Source: Devosia limi DSM 17137 (GTDB taxonomy: Bacteria > Pseudomonadota > Alphaproteobacteria > Rhizobiales > Devosiaceae). Taken from it: 64,000 nucleotides of DNA. This document shows positions 16,312-23,667 of the stretch, in pieces. Both the position numbers and the translations under genes were made by a program. Location of the stretch: NCBI RefSeq assembly GCF_900128975.1, contig NZ_FQVC01000003.1, positions 186,001 to 250,000 on the forward strand, in the 5' to 3' direction. The notes beneath the pieces were generated by a model. It saw only the letters and a list, made by a program, of their open reading frames with translations. It searched no databases and was not told the DNA's origin. How positions within the stretch are numbered: position 1 is the first letter of the stretch; each line of letters begins with the position of its first letter.

Positions 16312-16335
16312 CGACCTCTCGGGTGGGAGAGGTCG
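16312..16335 (-). promoter_or_regulatory. Hairpin covering the ribosome-binding site of the 276-aa gene
   Basis: CGACCTCTC (minus strand, 16335-16327) pairs perfectly with GAGAGGTCG (16320-16312) around a 6-nt loop. The second arm contains the GAGAGG Shine-Dalgarno, 7 nt from the ATG at 16307, so translation should be low unless the hairpin opens. Confidence 0.55.
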
Positions 16336-16352
16336 GGCAGGCTGGTCGGACA
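16331..16352. repeat. 22-bp inverted repeat, copy 1
   Basis: This 22-bp sequence (starts GGTCGGGCAGG, ends GGTCGGACA, plus strand) is found exactly, in inverted orientation, at 20,615-20,636. It contains a GGTCGG direct repeat. Both copies lie 24-36 bp upstream of a minus-strand start codon. Confidence 0.7.
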
Positions 16353-16382
16353 GTCCTTTTATGCCCGAACTGCCGTGAGTTT

Positions 16383-16565
16383 TCAAGCGCGCCAGGCCAA
16401 TATCCCTTTGTGCCGGATGACGTCGGCTGGGGGCTCTATCTCATCCCTTGCTCGGCGCTGTTTCTGCTCAACTTTCGGGTTAAAGTAACGGCCTCCCACC
16501 TGGTGGGTCAGTCGAAACGCTACGCCACTCTTCGCCGCATGACGCTGGCTTGACCACTTGCCCAT
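16383..16565 (-). CDS. Small basic phage protein
   Basis: A 60-aa protein, MGKWSSQRHAAKSGVAFRLT..., rich in Lys/Arg and with HQVGGRYFNPK in the middle. The ATG shares its first base with the stop of the ParB-like gene (TGATG), which supports translation. No family was recognised; size and charge suggest nucleic-acid contact (inference). Confidence 0.6.
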   Translation of the reverse strand: MGKWSSQRHAAKSGVAFRLTHQVGGRYFNPKVEQKQRRARDEIEPPADVIRHKGILAWRA

Positions 16566-17416
16566 CAGGATGCCTTTCGCTTCTTGCGGCACTTCCTGAA
16601 CCAGATAGACGCTAGCGCCTTCCAGATGGGAACGCGATGGGTGGCGGCGAATATCTTGGCCTCGTCGTCGACGGTCCACCCCAGACCTGCCACCGCCTCA
16701 GTCAAAGCTTCGGCTTCAATCGCTTCCTTGAATTCGTCCTCGGTCAACAGGTGCTCGACGGCCTTGATCTGGTTGGATGTGATTGGTGCTAACTCTGCCT
16801 TTGCCAGCACGTCGAGGATTTGCCTCGCGCGCATGGCGCCCCTGCGCGAGACCAAACCCGCGATAGCAGTGACTGCAACGGTCTCGCGCGCCTCAAATTC
16901 CCTGCCGGTGTAACGCAGGATCTTGATACCTGCCCGGTCGCAAACCTGCGCCACCGTCACAGCTTCAGGGTCGCCGGCAGCCACCGCCGCATAGTGCAGC
17001 TGCAGCGCAGTGATGCCCAGGCGATCCTTGTTCTGGCCAAGGAACGCCTCTGCCTGGGACCGGGTGTCCGGTGCCTCGACGATCATCACTGGGATCAGCG
17101 CCACATGCGGATTGCTGGCGCAGGCGATTGCGGTGTGCTGGCCGTCCAGCACCTTCAGCACGGTCTTGCCGTCCTCGTCCTCGGCAAAGGCGCAGACCGG
17201 CGGCTTGAACTTCGTCCAGTCGAAATTCTCGATGATGCGGCGCACCTGCTTGATGCCACGCTCGCCAACCGGGCGCTGATAGGCTGGGTCGACCCAAAGG
17301 TCGCGGGGGTCCACCATCTCGCAAATGGGCATGCCGGTTTCGGGCTTTGCCGGAGTGAGGCCAATGAGGCCGATGGGTGCGATCTGGCGCAGAGCTTGTT
17401 CGGGGGCGTTCATCAT
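16565..17416 (-). CDS. ParB/DUF6551-like nuclease-domain protein
   Basis: A 283-aa protein. Residues 30-150 have the ParB/Srx pattern: WVDPAYQRPVGERGIKQV, then FDWTKFKPPVCAF, and VLDGQHTAIAC with the conserved G-Q-H. The C-terminal half is helical. Phage proteins of this type accompany replication genes; DNA binding is likely but activity is not proven. It overlaps the primase stop (ATGA) and is followed by the 60-aa gene. Confidence 0.75.
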   Translation of the reverse strand: MMNAPEQALRQIAPIGLIGLTPAKPETGMPICEMVDPRDLWVDPAYQRPVGERGIKQVRRIIENFDWTKFKPPVCAFAEDEDGKTVLKVLDGQHTAIACASNPHVALIPVMIVEAPDTRSQAEAFLGQNKDRLGITALQLHYAAVAAGDPEAVTVAQVCDRAGIKILRYTGREFEARETVAVTAIAGLVSRRGAMRARQILDVLAKAELAPITSNQIKAVEHLLTEDEFKEAIEAEALTEAVAGLGWTVDDEAKIFAATHRVPIWKALASIWFRKCRKKRKAS

Positions 17417-18369
17417 TGCGTCCTCAGTTTTGACAGAAGCACGTCGTTCCAGTCGGTGCCGGGTTCAGGCGGGATCACCACCTCGGCCATGATCGATTGG
17501 TTGAGCCGCTTGCCCAGCGCATAGGCTGCCGCCTGCCCCACCGAGTTGGTGTCGTTGTCGCCAAAGACCACAACCTCCGTGACGCCCTCGGGCGGCTGCC
17601 AGGCTTCGAGCCGGCCTGCATTGAGCGCAGACCAGCAGGGGATGCCGTGTAGGGCAGTCGCCGCCAGTGCTGTTTCGACGCCCTCGGCAATGCCGAGAAC
17701 CTTGTCGTGCTTCGCCAGCCGAACGGCGCCGCCAGCCGGCAAGCTTCCCATGGTGAGCCGTGGCGCATTGCCGGTCACCTTCTCGCCGCCCTGCGTGAGA
17801 AAGGTTCGCTGCAATCCTGCCAGATCGCCATGCACGTCGACGAACGCCGAGATCAGCGCCGCACAGGGCTGGCCGTTACGGTTCAAGGCCGGGTGGAAGC
17901 GCAGTGCCCGCGATGGTGCATAGGCGCCGACGCGCTTGCGCAGATACTGGTCAGCGATGTCGTCGGTGGTAATCCATTTGGCGGCTTTCCACACAGCCCT
18001 CACCGCAGCGTAGGTCTCTGCCTGCTCATGGCGAGGATCGGCAACGATGGGTTGCTCTACCGGCTCGCTGTCGGTCCCGATCACGGTCTCGACTAGGCGC
18101 GCGGCCTCGGCAAAGTCACAGGACTGCATGTCCATCAGCAGGCGGAAGCCGTTGCCGGCGCTGCCGCTGGCATTGGACGATTCCGTGCCATGCTGCTGAG
18201 CGCAAAACCACGTGCCCTTGCCGTCCTTGTCGTCGAAGCGAAACCGATCCTTTCCACCGCACACTGGGCACGCGCAGTGCTTCCCGGTGATGGATGCCGC
18301 TGGTATGCCCAGCGACGGCAGGATTTCCTTCCAGCGCCCCTGGACGCGATCGCCAATCTTACGCTGCAT
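17413..18369 (-). CDS. Phage DNA primase (zinc ribbon plus Toprim)
   Basis: A 318-aa protein. Residues 33-60 form a zinc ribbon with CPVCGGKDRFRFDDKDG and a later Cys and His (WFCAQQHG), typical of the P4-type primase zinc-binding domain. Residues about 200-310 form a Toprim domain: VLGIAEGVETALAA supplies the Glu, and EVVVFGDNDTNSVG the D-x-D. It makes primers on the template opened by the upstream helicase. It overlaps the helicase gene by 11 bp. Confidence 0.88.
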   Translation of the reverse strand: MQRKIGDRVQGRWKEILPSLGIPAASITGKHCACPVCGGKDRFRFDDKDGKGTWFCAQQHGTESSNASGSAGNGFRLLMDMQSCDFAEAARLVETVIGTDSEPVEQPIVADPRHEQAETYAAVRAVWKAAKWITTDDIADQYLRKRVGAYAPSRALRFHPALNRNGQPCAALISAFVDVHGDLAGLQRTFLTQGGEKVTGNAPRLTMGSLPAGGAVRLAKHDKVLGIAEGVETALAATALHGIPCWSALNAGRLEAWQPPEGVTEVVVFGDNDTNSVGQAAAYALGKRLNQSIMAEVVIPPEPGTDWNDVLLSKLRTQ

Positions 18370-19843
18370 CTGGTGCCCCTCCCGTCTTCTGTTCCTTTCC
18401 GCGGCCCTTCGCGTATCTGATCTGCGAGGCCCTCACGTAATTCCGACAATGCACGTCTGGGGTCGCCGGCACCGCGCGCAGGCTGCGCGGCCACATGCCG
18501 AAGCGTTCTTTGAATTTGTGGCTGGCCCAACCCTCAGAATATCCCCGCTCGTCGCAGTACCAGAGCAGCCCAGACCAGAACCGTTGCTTGGTGGCTCGGT
18601 CGTCCTTTGTCTTGCCGCCTTGCACCTGGAACAGCTCGCCGTCGACGGTGGCGACATCCTCGCGCCGTGCGGGCGCAAAGCCACATTCTGGGCAGACATG
18701 CACACCAGCAGGCTTGAGGTAGGTGCAGGACGTGCATTCCTTGGGGAGCTTCACCGCGCGTACCTTGGGCTCGGCCTTCCTGCCCTTTGCCATGCGGCCC
18801 GCGTCGAGCTTTTCGTGCTTGATGTCGGTCACATAGCCCAGCGTCTGGGTGGTGTCGGAATGGTCGAGGATGATGCAATCCTCTTTCCCGTCTGCGGTGC
18901 GCAGGCCTCGCCCGATGATCTGGGTGTAAAGAATTTCGCTCTTGGTCGGCCGCGCCAGGATGATGCAGCGCACATCCCAGTCGATGCCGGTGGTCAGAAC
19001 CCCGACGTTGACGACCACCTTGACCAATCCAGTGGCAAACGCCCGGCCGATCTTGGTTCTGTCATCGCGCTCGGTATTGGCATCGATGTAGGCCGTGGTG
19101 ACGCCGGCTGCACGGAACTCGTCCTCGAGACTGCGCGCATGCGCCCGGTTCACCGCAAAGCACAGCGTAGGCCGGTTCTCCCCAGACTTGAGCCAGGTCG
19201 TGACGATGTCAGCAGTCAGCTGCGGTTTGTCCATGGCCTCAGCGGCTTGGCCTTCGTCGTAGTCGCCAGCGACCGTTCCGACGCCCGACAGGTCTGGATG
19301 GGATGGGGCGAAGGCCCGGAAGGGTGACAGAAATCCCCGCGCAATCAGGTCGCGGGTGGTCGCCGCAATGATCAGGTCGTCATAGTGCTTGCCCAGTCCC
19401 TTGGTCCAAGGCGTCGCGGACAGCCCGACAAAGGGCAGCTTTGGCCGATCGGCCATCCAGTTGAAGATCACCTTGAACGCTTGGTGCGCCTCGTCGACCA
19501 GCACCATGTCGGTATCGGGCAGCGCCCGGCGCGCGAGCGTCTGGACGCTGGCTATCTGGACCCGGGCCATCCAATCCACCGCGGGGTGGTCGGCTTGGAT
19601 AACGCCGATATCGGTGATCCCCTCTGCTCGAAATTCGTCGAGCGTCTGGTCGATCAGCGAGATCGCCGGCACCGTGAAGCAAACACGATTGCCCTTGTCC
19701 AAGGCCATCTGGATCACGGCGGCCGCAGTCAGAGTTTTGCCGAAGCCGGTGGGCGCCTGCAGCATGGGTCGCTTGTGGCCTGATGCCAGCGATTGCCGGA
19801 GCATGCGGATGGCATCGGACTGGTGGTCACGCAGGGGCCTCAT
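18359..19843 (-). CDS. Phage DEAD/DEAH-box helicase (SF2)
   Basis: A 494-aa protein with motif I APTGFGKT (residues 30-37), motif II DEAH (117-120), motif III LSATPWTKG, and motif VI in QIIGRGLRTADGK. A C-terminal zinc-binding cluster, CTSCTYLKPAGVHVCPECG, follows the RecA lobes. It probably unwinds DNA at the phage origin together with the primase. Its ATG overlaps the stop of the putative initiator gene. Confidence 0.9.
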   Translation of the reverse strand: MRPLRDHQSDAIRMLRQSLASGHKRPMLQAPTGFGKTLTAAAVIQMALDKGNRVCFTVPAISLIDQTLDEFRAEGITDIGVIQADHPAVDWMARVQIASVQTLARRALPDTDMVLVDEAHQAFKVIFNWMADRPKLPFVGLSATPWTKGLGKHYDDLIIAATTRDLIARGFLSPFRAFAPSHPDLSGVGTVAGDYDEGQAAEAMDKPQLTADIVTTWLKSGENRPTLCFAVNRAHARSLEDEFRAAGVTTAYIDANTERDDRTKIGRAFATGLVKVVVNVGVLTTGIDWDVRCIILARPTKSEILYTQIIGRGLRTADGKEDCIILDHSDTTQTLGYVTDIKHEKLDAGRMAKGRKAEPKVRAVKLPKECTSCTYLKPAGVHVCPECGFAPARREDVATVDGELFQVQGGKTKDDRATKQRFWSGLLWYCDERGYSEGWASHKFKERFGMWPRSLRAVPATPDVHCRNYVRASQIRYAKGRGKEQKTGGAPDAA

Positions 19844-20343
19844 TTGCCGCCCGCCTTGGCTCGTGCCCGTGTCTTACCACCCTGCCCTACTGAGAGATCC
19901 TGCCCTGTATGGCTAAGTTCTGAATCCCTCATCCCTCCTCCCTCCTCCATCTGCGGAGCGATTTCCCCATTTGGGGGAAATGGTTCCGGAATAGACGGCG
20001 GTAAGCGGACGTAATTTCGGAAATCATCCGGCATAGGGTGGATGTCATTGGGGGATTTTGGACGCTGGAACTTACGGAAATTCCGAATTGCGCCGTACTT
20101 ACGTCCGTCGACTTCGTAATTGGCGATGGCGTCAATCGACACCAATTCCGCAAGCAGGGTATCGATGTCGAGGGTGTCCGCCGGAAACAGGCGCATCTTG
20201 AGAGTGGTGATTTTCCACTCAAAGGCGCCCTTGTCGTCAGCCTCGACCCATAGCCCCAGCAATAGCAAACGAGCATCTCGGCTCACCTGAACCAAGTCCT
20301 CGTCGGTGAAAAAGCCCGGGTGGATAGATCGAATGCGGCTCAT
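19840..20343 (-). CDS. Putative phage replication initiation protein
   Basis: A 167-aa protein starting MSRIRSIHPGFFTDEDLVQV. The first 110 residues (LLLLGLWVEADDKGAFEWK, YGAIRNFRKFQRPKSPND) match the winged-helix N-terminus seen in phage replication and helicase-loader proteins. The C-terminus is disordered and basic. It is shorter than usual initiators, which often carry a second domain. Its place just before the helicase supports a loading role. Confidence 0.65.
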   Translation of the reverse strand: MSRIRSIHPGFFTDEDLVQVSRDARLLLLGLWVEADDKGAFEWKITTLKMRLFPADTLDIDTLLAELVSIDAIANYEVDGRKYGAIRNFRKFQRPKSPNDIHPMPDDFRNYVRLPPSIPEPFPPNGEIAPQMEEGGGMRDSELSHTGQDLSVGQGGKTRARAKAGGK

Positions 20344-20579
20344 ACCCGGTCGATCCCCATAATGTCGGCAAACCCGTTCCAGGCCGCGACCAGCGCCGCC
20401 GCGTTGGCAAGGGTCGGATCGTCAGCGTTGTGCCTGAAGGCCACGCGATAGGCGTTGAACGCGGCGCGCTGCGGCTCCTGCTGCAGATCGACGACCATGT
20501 GCGTGCCGATCAGGTGAGTGGCGTCGATGCCCTCAACGGCGGACATGGCTTCGCCGTCCACGATTTCGTCGTGTTTCAT
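20340..20579 (-). CDS. Hypothetical phage early protein
   Basis: A 79-aa acidic protein, MKHDEIVDGEAMSAVEGID..., with a helical Ala-rich C-terminal half. It is coupled to the following gene by an ATGA overlap and is the second gene of the leftward early operon. No family was recognised. Confidence 0.65.
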   Translation of the reverse strand: MKHDEIVDGEAMSAVEGIDATHLIGTHMVVDLQQEPQRAAFNAYRVAFRHNADDPTLANAAALVAAWNGFADIMGIDRV

Positions 20580-20698
20580 GGTGGTTGATTTCCTTGAAGG
20601 GGTGGGCAGCGGGTTGTCCGACCAGCCTGCCCGACCGAGATTATGGGATCAGCGCAAAACTGCGCTGGTCGGGCCATCACGCGCATGTGGGTGCGAGA
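20580..20698. other. Leader between cro-like gene and early operon, with hairpin
   Basis: No gene is seen. It holds the second copy of the 22-bp inverted repeat (20,615-20,636) and a perfect hairpin, CAGCGCA / TGCGCTG with a 4-nt loop (20,650-20,667), without a T-run. Its place after the cro-like gene is where lambda has nutR; an antitermination role is only a guess. Confidence 0.4.
20615..20636. repeat. 22-bp inverted repeat, copy 2
   Basis: This is the exact reverse complement of 16,331-16,352. It lies 36 bp upstream of the 79-aa gene. The repeated occurrence in two leaders of the early operon suggests a protein-binding site. Confidence 0.7.
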
Positions 20699-20899
20699 TC
20701 ACGCAGCAACCTCTTCGCGCGGGTAAATATCTGGGCGGAGATCGTGTCGACTTACGCCGCTGGCCTTCTCAACTGCCAGCACACGCAGAGCCGGCACTCG
20801 ACGCCACTGACTTACGGCTTGCGGGGTCACACCGATTTTCTCGGCAAACTTTTGGGCCGTGCCCACGGCCTTGATGGCAGCTTCGAGTGCGTTTTCCAT
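20699..20899 (-). CDS. Cro-like regulator (YdaS-type helix-turn-helix)
   Basis: A 66-aa protein, MENALEAAIKAVGTAQKFAE, then KIGVTPQAVSQWRR, a clear helix-turn-helix of the YdaS/Cro type, and a C-terminal RVLAVEKASGVSRHDLRPDI. The ATG at 20899 is preferred over an upstream GTG that falls inside an operator. The -10 element of its promoter is only about 6 nt ahead of this ATG, so its mRNA may be leaderless. It is divergent from the repressor and shares its operators. Confidence 0.82.
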   Translation of the reverse strand: MENALEAAIKAVGTAQKFAEKIGVTPQAVSQWRRVPALRVLAVEKASGVSRHDLRPDIYPREEVAA

Positions 20900-20903
20900 A
20901 GGC

Positions 20904-20934
20904 GTATTAAGCACGGCTTAAGGTTAAAATCAAG
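20904..20934 (-). promoter_or_regulatory. Candidate leftward early promoter
   Basis: On the minus strand TTGATT lies about 17-18 bp upstream of TTAATAC, whose centre overlaps the operator at 20,907-20,921. Transcription would start at or next to the ATG at 20899. Repressor on that operator would block it. Confidence 0.45.
20907..20921. promoter_or_regulatory. Operator 1 (left cluster)
   Basis: TTAAGC-ACG-GCTTAA, a perfect 6-3-6 palindrome and the best match to the consensus shared by five sites around the repressor gene. Confidence 0.75.
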
Positions 20935-20944
20935 CACCACTTCA
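20930..20944. promoter_or_regulatory. Operator 2 (left cluster)
   Basis: TCAAGC-ACC-ACTTCA, a degenerate copy of the palindrome; its centre is 23 bp from operator 1 and 24 bp from operator 3, about two helical turns. Confidence 0.6.
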
Positions 20945-20972
20945 TTGTTCACCTAAAGCAATGCTTTATGAT
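20943..20972 (+). promoter_or_regulatory. Candidate repressor promoter (PRM-like)
   Basis: TTGTTC (20,945-20,950), 16 bp, then TATGAT (20,967-20,972). Operator 3 sits inside the spacer and touches the -10 element, so cro-like protein or excess repressor could shut it off. The repressor ATG is 24 bp downstream. Confidence 0.5.
20954..20968. promoter_or_regulatory. Operator 3 (left cluster)
   Basis: TAAAGC-AAT-GCTTTA, a perfect palindrome with one symmetrical change from the consensus, nearest to the repressor gene. Confidence 0.75.
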
Positions 20973-20995
20973 GTTGTTCAAACAGGAGAATTGCA

Positions 20996-21649
20996 ATGTC
21001 TGCACTTGGAGACCGCATCCGCGATAGCAGAAAGGCTGCGGGGATGACGCAGGCGGACCTGGCACGGGCGCTTGGCATTAGCGTGCAAGCGATTTCGCAA
21101 TGGGAAAGCGGCAGGACAGTACCAACAGCGGACCGACTTATTTTTATCGGCGACCTACTCGGATTAGACCTGAGAACAGCGTACTTCGGCGGGGAGTTGG
21201 GCCCCTATCGCGGAGACACGAGGGAGGGTCGGTTTGTCGTTCCGATGCTCAGTAAAGTGGCTGCAGGGAACTGGTCGGAAACAGTCGCCCAGCAGCATGT
21301 CGCTGATGAAATGCGGGCGTTCGAAATCCACTGGAAGCCTTCTGGCCCCACGTTTGCACTAGAGATCGATGGCGAAAGCATGATGCCAGAATTTAAGCCT
21401 GGCGACGTCATTATCGTAGACACCGGCCTCGAGCCTATACCAGGGGACTATGTTGTGGCCGCGCTCGAAGGAGAGAGTGAGGCAACCTTCAAAAAGTATC
21501 GACCAAGAGGGAATGATGCTGACGGTAAGCCAGTGATCGAATTGGCGCCCCTTAATCCCGATTATCCCAGCCTGACGATATCATCGAAATCACCGGGGCG
21601 AATTGTCGGAACCATGAAAGAACATCGTTCATTCCGGCGGACAAGGTGA
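20996..21649 (+). CDS. Prophage repressor, CI/LexA type with S24 peptidase
   Basis: A 217-aa protein. Residues 5-60 are a Cro/CI helix-turn-helix (MTQADLARALGISVQAISQW). Residues about 80-215 are a LexA-type latent protease with an Ala90-Gly91 cleavage site (VAAGNW), nucleophile Ser128 in DGESMMPEF and general base Lys at 166 in TFKKY. RecA-stimulated self-cleavage would induce the prophage after DNA damage. A strong AGGAGA lies 7 nt before the ATG. The gene is flanked by operators on both sides. Intact catalytic residues suggest a working switch. Confidence 0.93.
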   Translation: MSALGDRIRDSRKAAGMTQADLARALGISVQAISQWESGRTVPTADRLIFIGDLLGLDLRTAYFGGELGPYRGDTREGRFVVPMLSKVAAGNWSETVAQQHVADEMRAFEIHWKPSGPTFALEIDGESMMPEFKPGDVIIVDTGLEPIPGDYVVAALEGESEATFKKYRPRGNDADGKPVIELAPLNPDYPSLTISSKSPGRIVGTMKEHRSFRRTR

Positions 21650-21668
21650 AGCGACACTTGATTTTAAA

Positions 21669-21683
21669 TTAAGCATCACTTGA
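21669..21683. promoter_or_regulatory. Operator 4 (right cluster)
   Basis: TTAAGC-ATC-ACTTGA; left half matches the consensus exactly and the right half has two changes. It overlaps the -35 element of the rightward promoter. Confidence 0.65.
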
Positions 21684-21708
21684 CATTAAGGTTAAGCGGG
21701 GCTTTACT
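21680..21708 (+). promoter_or_regulatory. Rightward early promoter
   Basis: TTGACA (21,680-21,685), 17 bp, TTTACT (21,703-21,708). Both elements lie in operators 4 and 5. It would drive the 113-aa gene through the integrase and be silenced by the repressor. Confidence 0.65.
21692..21706. promoter_or_regulatory. Operator 5 (right cluster)
   Basis: TTAAGC-GGG-GCTTTA, one change from a perfect palindrome; centre 23 bp from operator 4. Confidence 0.72.
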
Positions 21709-21737
21709 ACCTTCAGCGAACACCGTTGGAGGCCGAT

Positions 21738-22079
21738 ATGCCGTCACCCCTTCCCAAGCTCTTCGAGGCGGCCCGCAAGCGCGGGTTCGATCCTCTCCTG
21801 CTTGCAATTGCTGAATACCGCGTGGGTGCTGCAGCGTTCAACGCGACACCACATTACCTAACCGACATCGGCGACTTAGAGGCTTTGGCGACCAGCGAAG
21901 GCTACGGGACTGCGCTCGATGCCTTGCGTACATGGAACACGCCTCCGTCCAGCATGCAGAGCGCCATCGCCGGGCTGGAACTCGGCATTGAAGAACTTCG
22001 CAATGGCGACCACGAAGTCGCTGACTGCATGATGGAGAGCGTTCTGGCGTTCTTGAGAGCGCAGCAGCCTGCCGTCTGA
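21738..22079 (+). CDS. Hypothetical prophage early protein
   Basis: A 113-aa protein, MPSPLPKLFEAARKRGFDPL..., helical and mildly acidic, with no membrane segment. The ATG at 21738 is preceded by GGAGG at 5 nt; an upstream TTG lies before that site and was rejected. It is the first gene under the repressed rightward promoter. No family was recognised. Confidence 0.7.
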   Translation: MPSPLPKLFEAARKRGFDPLLLAIAEYRVGAAAFNATPHYLTDIGDLEALATSEGYGTALDALRTWNTPPSSMQSAIAGLELGIEELRNGDHEVADCMMESVLAFLRAQQPAV

Positions 22080-22091
22080 TCCGAATAAATC

Positions 22092-22124
22092 GGCTCGGGC
22101 AAGCGCTGTAACGCTCCCCGAGCC
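22092..22124 (+). terminator. Intercistronic hairpin (possible attenuator)
   Basis: GGCTCGGG pairs with CCCGAGCC, and the inner AGCG/CGCT extends the stem. No clear T-run follows, so it may be a processing or partial termination site between the first two genes of the rightward operon. Confidence 0.4.
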
Positions 22125-22153
22125 TCCCACAATTCTACCGCTGGAGGTCAATC

Positions 22154-22522
22154 ATGGATGCCGCATCCAATACCCCAAATTTCCCGTCTGATAAATACTC
22201 AGCGATGACCGTCTGGGAGCTCTATTCCGTCATGTCGACCATGGTGTCCATTTTGAACACCTTCGACCTCACGTGCCGCGCTGCGGCAGACGGCGAGTCT
22301 GCGGTCTTCGGTTGGGCCGAGGAACATGAGAAACGCCTAGACAGGGAATTGCAGGCGATGTCGGGCAATCTCGCCGCGCGGCTCGGCCTATCGAGGGACG
22401 ACGAGGACGTTCGCGACATGGCCTTCGCTCGCGTCGACGGCCTGGTGCCATCCTTCATTTGGGCCGATGGCCGCGCTAACCGCATGCGCACCGCCACCGA
22501 GCTCCGGAAGGCAGGTGCGTGA
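22154..22522 (+). CDS. Hypothetical prophage early protein
   Basis: A 122-aa protein, MDAASNTPNFPSDKYSAMTV..., mostly helical. GGAGG lies about 7 nt before the ATG. The stop overlaps the next ATG (TGATG). No family recognised; it begins a chain of coupled small genes leading to the integrase. Confidence 0.7.
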   Translation: MDAASNTPNFPSDKYSAMTVWELYSVMSTMVSILNTFDLTCRAAADGESAVFGWAEEHEKRLDRELQAMSGNLAARLGLSRDDEDVRDMAFARVDGLVPSFIWADGRANRMRTATELRKAGA

Positions 22523-22758
22523 TGGCCAGTTACGACCTGAACGACCTGCATACCGATCTCACCAACATGGGCGAGCTGATCGACACCGTGGCCGAAACCA
22601 TCTTGGGATGCGACTTTGGCCCGCCAGGTGCCAGGGTCCCACATATGGATCGCCTGAACGCCCTTATCTGTATCGCTCGCGATCAGATGGAGAAGCTCAA
22701 CGGCCTTGTCGACGACAACTTCGTTGAGATTGGGTCGACTGTCGTGGGAAGGAGATGA
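22522..22758 (+). CDS. Small hypothetical prophage protein
   Basis: A 78-aa acidic, helical protein, MASYDLNDLHTDLTNMGELI..., without membrane segments. It starts on the base shared with the previous stop and overlaps the next gene by ATGA. No family recognised. Confidence 0.65.
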   Translation: MASYDLNDLHTDLTNMGELIDTVAETILGCDFGPPGARVPHMDRLNALICIARDQMEKLNGLVDDNFVEIGSTVVGRR

Positions 22759-22961
22759 GCGGTCGCGAACAGAACCGGATGAAGGCAGCTGATGACCTTA
22801 ACCGCGGCCTTGCCATTGTCACCACGGCTTGGCTGGCCCTGGACGCCGCCGAGACGGCAGACGATCAAGCAGCCATCCATGAGACGCTTTACGAGGCCAT
22901 ACAGAAGCTCAAATCGGCCGAGGTGCTTCTGGGCGTCTACACGGCAGGGGAAGGCAAATGA
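22755..22961 (+). CDS. Small hypothetical prophage protein
   Basis: A 68-aa all-helical protein, MSGREQNRMKAADDLNRGLA..., coupled to both neighbours by ATGA overlaps. GGAAGGAG lies just before its ATG. No family recognised. Confidence 0.65.
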   Translation: MSGREQNRMKAADDLNRGLAIVTTAWLALDAAETADDQAAIHETLYEAIQKLKSAEVLLGVYTAGEGK

Positions 22962-23236
22962 ACCACTCCCAGCTGCGGCAGCGCGCCGAGGCGATGATCG
23001 AAGAACTGATCGAGATGCTCGACCAGATCGACGGGGATCCGGATTTTGAGGCAAACGGCGACCTTGAGCCGTCCTTGGGCCTCGGGATGCTCTTTGACGA
23101 AACCGGCCGCTGGCACTGGTCGGGGGAAGACAGGGAGGGCCACGACGCCGGCGATGAGCCCGACATGGACTTTTGCGCCCAGACGATGAACCCGTCTCCC
23201 ATCCGGACCAAGCGCATCACCAGGAGGGCTGCGTAA
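22958..23236 (+). CDS. Small hypothetical prophage protein
   Basis: A 92-aa very acidic protein (many Asp/Glu) with an N-terminal helix, MNHSQLRQRAEAMIEELIEM, and a Trp-containing middle. Acidic early phage proteins sometimes mimic DNA, but nothing here shows this. Its stop shares a base with the next ATG. Confidence 0.65.
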   Translation: MNHSQLRQRAEAMIEELIEMLDQIDGDPDFEANGDLEPSLGLGMLFDETGRWHWSGEDREGHDAGDEPDMDFCAQTMNPSPIRTKRITRRAA

Positions 23237-23667
23237 TGCACGAGAAACCAATCGGCGCATTTGATGCCATGGGTCTGATCGTCCGCGAAGGTGTCGCCGT
23301 TCGAGACCTGAAAACCCGCGAAGAATGCGTCCAGGCTGTCGTTGATATCGATATGCAGATCGAAGGCATGCTGTCTCAGATCAGCCGTGTTGAAGCCGAT
23401 CCAGAGCACAGCTTAAACAGGCCTGGCTGGCGCTCGAAGGTGCAAGGCGCAATTCGTTGGAAGAAACGAGCGAAGGCAGCAGTTAATAAGCTCATCGTCC
23501 AGTTTGATAAGGGCAAGCCGGCCGATCCAAGCAAGGACAGCTTCCGCTACGTTCTCTTGGACACACTGCGCCAGGAGCTTGGCGACGCCGAGTTCGATCG
23601 CATCCGAGATATCGCGCGGGATCGATATCGGGTGGCCTTCCCATCCTGTGATGGGAATGCGCCGTGA
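23236..23667 (+). CDS. Hypothetical prophage protein
   Basis: A 143-aa protein starting MHEKPIGAFDAMGLIVREGV. Residues 25-100 are helical and basic (GWRSKVQGAIRWKKRAKAAV), suggesting nucleic-acid or membrane-surface contact. The start is fixed by a TAATG overlap with the preceding stop. No family recognised. Confidence 0.65.
   Translation: MHEKPIGAFDAMGLIVREGVAVRDLKTREECVQAVVDIDMQIEGMLSQISRVEADPEHSLNRPGWRSKVQGAIRWKKRAKAAVNKLIVQFDKGKPADPSKDSFRYVLLDTLRQELGDAEFDRIRDIARDRYRVAFPSCDGNAP

Noticed and set aside
18212-19327. Plus-strand open frame (371 aa) opposite the helicase
   Set aside because: Antisense to conserved helicase motifs; no ribosome-binding site or domain.
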